Shown here: in pieces, positions 48,101 through 64,000 of the stretch | Layout of the letters: every line of letters starts with the position of its first letter | How positions within the stretch are numbered: the stretch's first letter is position 1 | Translations under genes and position numbers: made by a program | Assembly (NCBI RefSeq): GCF_037975245.1 | Contig: NC_092572.1 | Location: 13,768,269 to 13,832,268 of the forward strand | DNA: 64,000 nt | Source: Apostichopus japonicus | Lineage: Eukaryota; Echinodermata; Holothuroidea; Aspidochirotida; Stichopodidae | Direction of reading: 5' to 3' | Notes under the pieces: generated by a model | Databases searched by the model: none | What the model was told of the DNA's origin: nothing | Seen by the model: only the letters and a program-made list of their open reading frames with translations

Positions 48101-51100
48101 CAATGTTATAAAAAATCTCCAGATGCAATGCAATCAAACACTGTTGTAAGGAATTGTATGTATATTATTTCTCTTTTTCTAGTTTTTGCTTTGTTTTGGG
48201 TTTTTTATTCAATTTCCTATTCTTAATTCCAATTTTGTCCATTTTGCATTAGGCTGAGCAAGCCTTCATTTGTATTCTTTACAAAAACATGTTTTGACCT
48301 CTGATGCTCTTCCTTTTGAGCAAAAAAACGTGTCGGTAGGGTTCATATCGATACAGTTTGATATCAAGATATAAATATATTTCATTTCTTTTTCATTCCA
48401 CCAGGAATTGAGTCGAGAGGGGACATCGTAAAGTGTAAGCCCTTCTCTCTTTCCTTTATACTGTATGACATCTCGATAATTATAGATTGTATCTGAATTA
48501 TAAAATATTTTCATCTTCAATATTTTCATCAAAGAGAAAACAGACTATAACAATGAGGTCTACTTTAAGATGACTTCCTATGAAACGAATTATGAGAAGA
48601 AAAAAAAGGAACATAACCAAAGATGGTGGTAGCATTCCAGCTTGAAGCTATTATACATGCAATGACATGAAGAACACATAAGAAATCAAAAATGAAAAAT
48701 AAGAATGGAAGACAACTGAATTCAGACACAACCATTAATTTAAAATATAGCAAGATTTCTGGTTAGGAATATTTCTTACTGCTGCCCTCCATTCTGTTAC
48801 CCATTGTGTTTTGTTTTTTTCTTTTTACTTTTTTTTCTGCCCCCTTTTCTCTTTTTTTAAATTTTATTTTCCATCATGTTGCATGTAATTGCTGGTGGTC
48901 TTATAAATGAATCACTTTGTACAGAAAGCACCAACCTTAGCTTAACTAATGCATCAGGAGCAATGGAACGTAGGCTACGACACCCCTTATCAATCGAAAA
49001 CATGTCTACAAGAGTTAAAAAACTTGGCTTCTACTGAATTTACTGCAAGATTCACACCAGATTAGTCCCTAGTTCACTAGTGTTGGAATGACTCGTTTAG
49101 CTATTGACTACAATGCTTGGTATTTCTGCCATTGGACTATTATTAGTTAATGATCGATAAATCTCACAAAATATCTACTGGCAACTGACATCATACCACT
49201 TTCAATCATAGCGGGAAAGGTAGGTATCTATGTAAAGTATGACAGTTGAAAGTTCTAGCTTACAACTAAAAAGATTTGTGAAAACAGTTTCATTTCCACT
49301 TTCATTCCAAATGTTTCTGCTGTACAACACATCTAGGTAGTAAATAATGAAATAAAAATATCACTATACTGAACTCTGCTATACTGTACTCTATTGTTAT
49401 GTACTGTACTATACTGTAATGTACTAAACTGTACTATACTGTAATGTACTGTATTATGCTATACTGTACTCTAATGTACATCTGTACTCTTATGTACTGT
49501 ACTATACTGTAATGTAATGTACTGTACTATACCGTACTATAATGTACTGTACTAAGATGTATGAATCCAGCAGCCTCTTAATGTCTTAAATGACGACACT
49601 CATAGTTTGTGAAAACTATTATAAAACATCACCCTCATCATTGTACCCTTCATTTCTGACTAATTGTACAGCCCCATGTGTTAACACAAATGCCCAAATC
49701 AAATCTTGTCACCAGGACACCACCGCAGACAGTTTAATTGATAAGACAGCACAATGGATACCTAGTGCCTTGAGATTACAATCATAGATGATCAGTATGA
49801 AATATTAAAGTTACCATATCTCTTGATCTCTTGATGCAAGTGCCTTGCATGCACTATGGATCGAGATGGGACCCTTCTTTTCCAGATTTTAACATTTCGC
49901 AAAATATTGAAAGAATTATATCATCCTATGTTTGAAGTTATCTTGCAGCTGTCTGACAAACAGCCAGACAGGCCTGCATACCAAAGTATAGAGCTACTCT
50001 TTGGACATGACTAGAGTCGTGTCACTAGGGAGAATTTACTCTCTCCTCTCATTTATAATGTTATGTTTTCGTACGTCTGTTTTATCTATTTCATTAATTT
50101 TTGTGCATGTTTTTTTTTTGTACTTTTGGTTTGCTCTGGTGTGATATTAGCCTACTTAGGTTCAAGAAGAATAACTAACATTACTTGCATTAAATACATT
50201 TCTATCACATTGGCTCACACTGGCATCATCAATCCAAACAATATTTCTTTTAAACAGTCACTCAAACCTTATTGTACAGTCACCCTCTACATTCTCGCAA
50301 GCCCCTCACATACATATATACATACATACACGCTGCACACATACACGCACCCTCACACACCTGCAAACACACCCAAATACATAGCCACATATACATACAA
50401 ACACTGAATCAATCACATTATAAACCATTATCTGGCATTCATGGATGAACTCACTGCACACTCATTCAGAAAAAAACTCCCATGAATGGAATGACACACT
50501 TATGCACAGTGTTCTGTCTGATTGATATTAATGAAACATCATCATCTTCTCCTTAGGATACTAAAGCTATTAATAAAAACTTTGTAAAAATGTAAACGTT
50601 AAGTAAGTAAGTAAGAAAAAAAAATGTCAAAAATACCAAATGTAAGTTCAAGGTGTTGGTAGTGACGACAAGAATGTAGTTTTGACAGACATTCAGGTTG
50701 AATACGAAGAAGAATAATAAACGTAGTATCAAATCAAAATTGGTGAAAACACTTCTTAAGTAACACTGAAAAATTGAAGTAATGTAAAAAAAAACACAAG
50801 GACAAGGATAACTAAATATCCTTACTATAAAACATCTCTGTACAAAAAGCAGTTAATTGATCAATTAATTAATTATTAAGTAATTATATGGCTCATTAAC
50901 ATCACCGTTTCTTAAAACTTCCCCCATGGTAGTCGTATGGCCTTCAAGGTATCAACTAAATCAATATGGGGAGTTAATTGCACGCACACAAACAAGTAAA
51001 GTCTTTTGAAAAAAATACTGGCAAAATAGTCCATCTATGATGAGCTTGTATGAGTGAATACTAGAGGTAGAGAGCATTTTAATAGCTACAATTGAACAAA

Positions 51101-51506
51101 AAAAACTTGTTGTTGTTACAACAGCTCTAAATTTGATTTGCTGTCGGAGAGATAACACTCCAGCACCTTAAATGCTACTCTGCATGGGTGATCATATTTT
51201 ATATGGCCAACAACACCCGACCAGTGGGGAGAGGAGGGGGGGCCTTGGCCTCCAGTCATCTTCAGAGCAGTGATGCTAAGGGTTCTGTATACTCATTACA
51301 AGAGAACGTTGAGAACATTACATTTGTGAACATTTGCTTGTATAGTCCTACACAGAATACAAAGGACATTAAACAAATGTCTGTGCCAAATGGAAATACC
51401 ATTCCTTAATCAGTTCTTTCACATGGATATCTTTGTCTATAATTTGTGCATATATGACAATGTCTTCAATAACAAATGAGCTACCTGAACGCATCAAACT
51501 CCTACT
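45178..51506. other. Convergent 3' flanks of CKS and CFAP91
   Basis: About 6.3 kb with no supported exon, AT-rich. It should contain both 3' UTRs. An ATTAAA near 45334 is a weak poly(A) candidate for CKS. A CA-rich stretch lies at 50290-50405. Confidence 0.55.
49372..49556. repeat. Irregular ACTGTACTATACTGTAATGT repeat
   Basis: Many short variants of TGTACTGTACTATACTG in tandem without a fixed period. The motif is largely self-complementary (GTAC), so it could fold. Confidence 0.8.
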
Positions 51507-63171
<11,665 letters not shown>

Positions 63172-63857
63172 CTGTTTTTGAGAGGAGAATTTCAAAAGAG
63201 TAACATTACACCTCGAATGCTCGGGATGGAGATGTGAATGACTCTTGATGGTTCTACGAGCTCCAGACTCTGCCAGCCGAATTAAAAACATACAATCGTA
63301 CGGTCGCCTGTCAATGTGCTCTTAGTTACCATGGTAACTCTAGTAGAGTAAGTATCTATGAAAGACATTTGAGATCTTGTGTGGGTCTCAAATTCTTTAC
63401 CACTGGATTTTCGACATCTTACAAGAACATTTCTCTCTTTGGCAGAGGAATTGCTGCTTGGTGTATTAGATGAACGTATCAAATAATAAATCAAACTTCT
63501 TGCTATGCGTACAGGATTACTGTCTCAGACAATACAGAACAAGGAATTTGCTGTTTTCCATCTCAAAATTCTGCTCTCGGAGAGACATCAGCTTAATGCT
63601 CTTCGTGATTCTGTTGACTGTTAAATGGCTTCAATTTGCGTCCACATTTTGTCATTAAAGAGAATCATAAAAAACAATCTGTGACTTGCTCCCTTCAAAA
63701 CTATTCAGGGAACCACTTTCCTGCAGATTTTTTCTGACATTCCAAATTATTCCCAGACAGATCAAATACATCGGCACAGACACACATTTAATTTGGCAGT
63801 AAATTATGTGTGCAAGTTTTTGAACATGAGACTGTCTATTATTTTACATTCAAGTTT

Positions 63858-63923
63858 GTAATAAAAATATTTATAAAGCGCAGAAATATCCACCAATAAC
63901 GGTGCTCAAGGTGCATCACAATA
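63858..63923 (+). repeat. LINE/SINE 3'-tail-like fragment
   Basis: ATATTTATAAAGCGCAGAAA followed by GGTGCTCAAGGTGCATCAC resembles the GCGC-type 3' ends of CR1/L2-like elements and their SINEs. Only a fragment is visible. Confidence 0.45.
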
Positions 63924-64000
63924 TTACCACGGTCAACGACAACCTGTCAAACATAGAGACAATCCCTCCACATGGCAGCCTAAACAGTGCCCAACTGACA

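Overview
The window is from an animal genome, AT-rich and intron-rich. All genes are split by GT-AG introns, and microsatellites, minisatellites, a tRNA-headed SINE, a truncated LINE and DNA-transposon remnants are abundant. The gene content (SRCR plus C-type lectin mosaic, Tie-like EGF/Ig protein, PKNOX, CKS, CFAP91) fits an invertebrate deuterostome. An echinoderm, perhaps a sea cucumber, is my best guess, but the sequence alone does not prove it.

Layout. (1) 132-2416, +: the 3' part of a gene encoding an SRCR domain followed by a C-type lectin domain; its 5' end lies off the left edge. (2) 4374-18641, -: an 11-exon gene for a predicted secreted 685-residue protein with a signal peptide, an unrecognised N-terminal region, a Cys-rich module, an Ig-like segment and three Tie-type EGF modules, with no transmembrane segment or kinase. 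Its introns hold a 25-bp minisatellite, a SINE, a 2.7-kb DNA transposon with ~345-bp inverted repeats that carries a decayed FEN1/XPG-like (PIN-fold) nuclease plus a CXC zinc-binding domain, and a LINE 3' fragment sitting inside a degenerate 'attaggtctata' satellite. (3) 18.6-30.3 kb: intergenic or upstream DNA with a long (TA)n tract, a SINE and two hAT-type MITEs with perfect 8-bp target-site duplications. (4) 30339-38185, +: a PKNOX/Prep TALE homeobox gene whose eight coding exons assemble to 465 codons. Its homeodomain-splitting intron holds a 75-bp minisatellite that is open in several frames on both strands. (5) 38.2-44.1 kb: long 3' UTR or intergenic DNA, a candidate cell-cycle promoter (E2F and CHR motifs) and a 635-bp MITE with an 8-bp duplication. 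(6) 44183-45177, +: a CKS cyclin-dependent-kinase subunit (86 codons). A 93-95 bp tandem duplication before exon 2 copies its splice acceptor and has generated a possible in-frame 21-nt microexon. (7) 45.2-51.5 kb: the convergent 3' flanks. (8) 51507-63171, -: the 3' two-thirds of CFAP91 (MAATS1), a ciliary radial-spoke protein; its 5' exons lie off the right edge.

The host genes are individually regulated eukaryotic genes with unrelated jobs (secreted recognition, transcription, cell cycle, cilia), so no operon-like cooperation is implied. Exon joins were worked out by hand from splice sites and phase. All five models keep an open frame throughout. The most unusual items are the nuclease-bearing inverted-repeat element, the CKS microexon, the kinase-less Tie-like protein, and a SINE that appears to supply the branch point of a CFAP91 intron.
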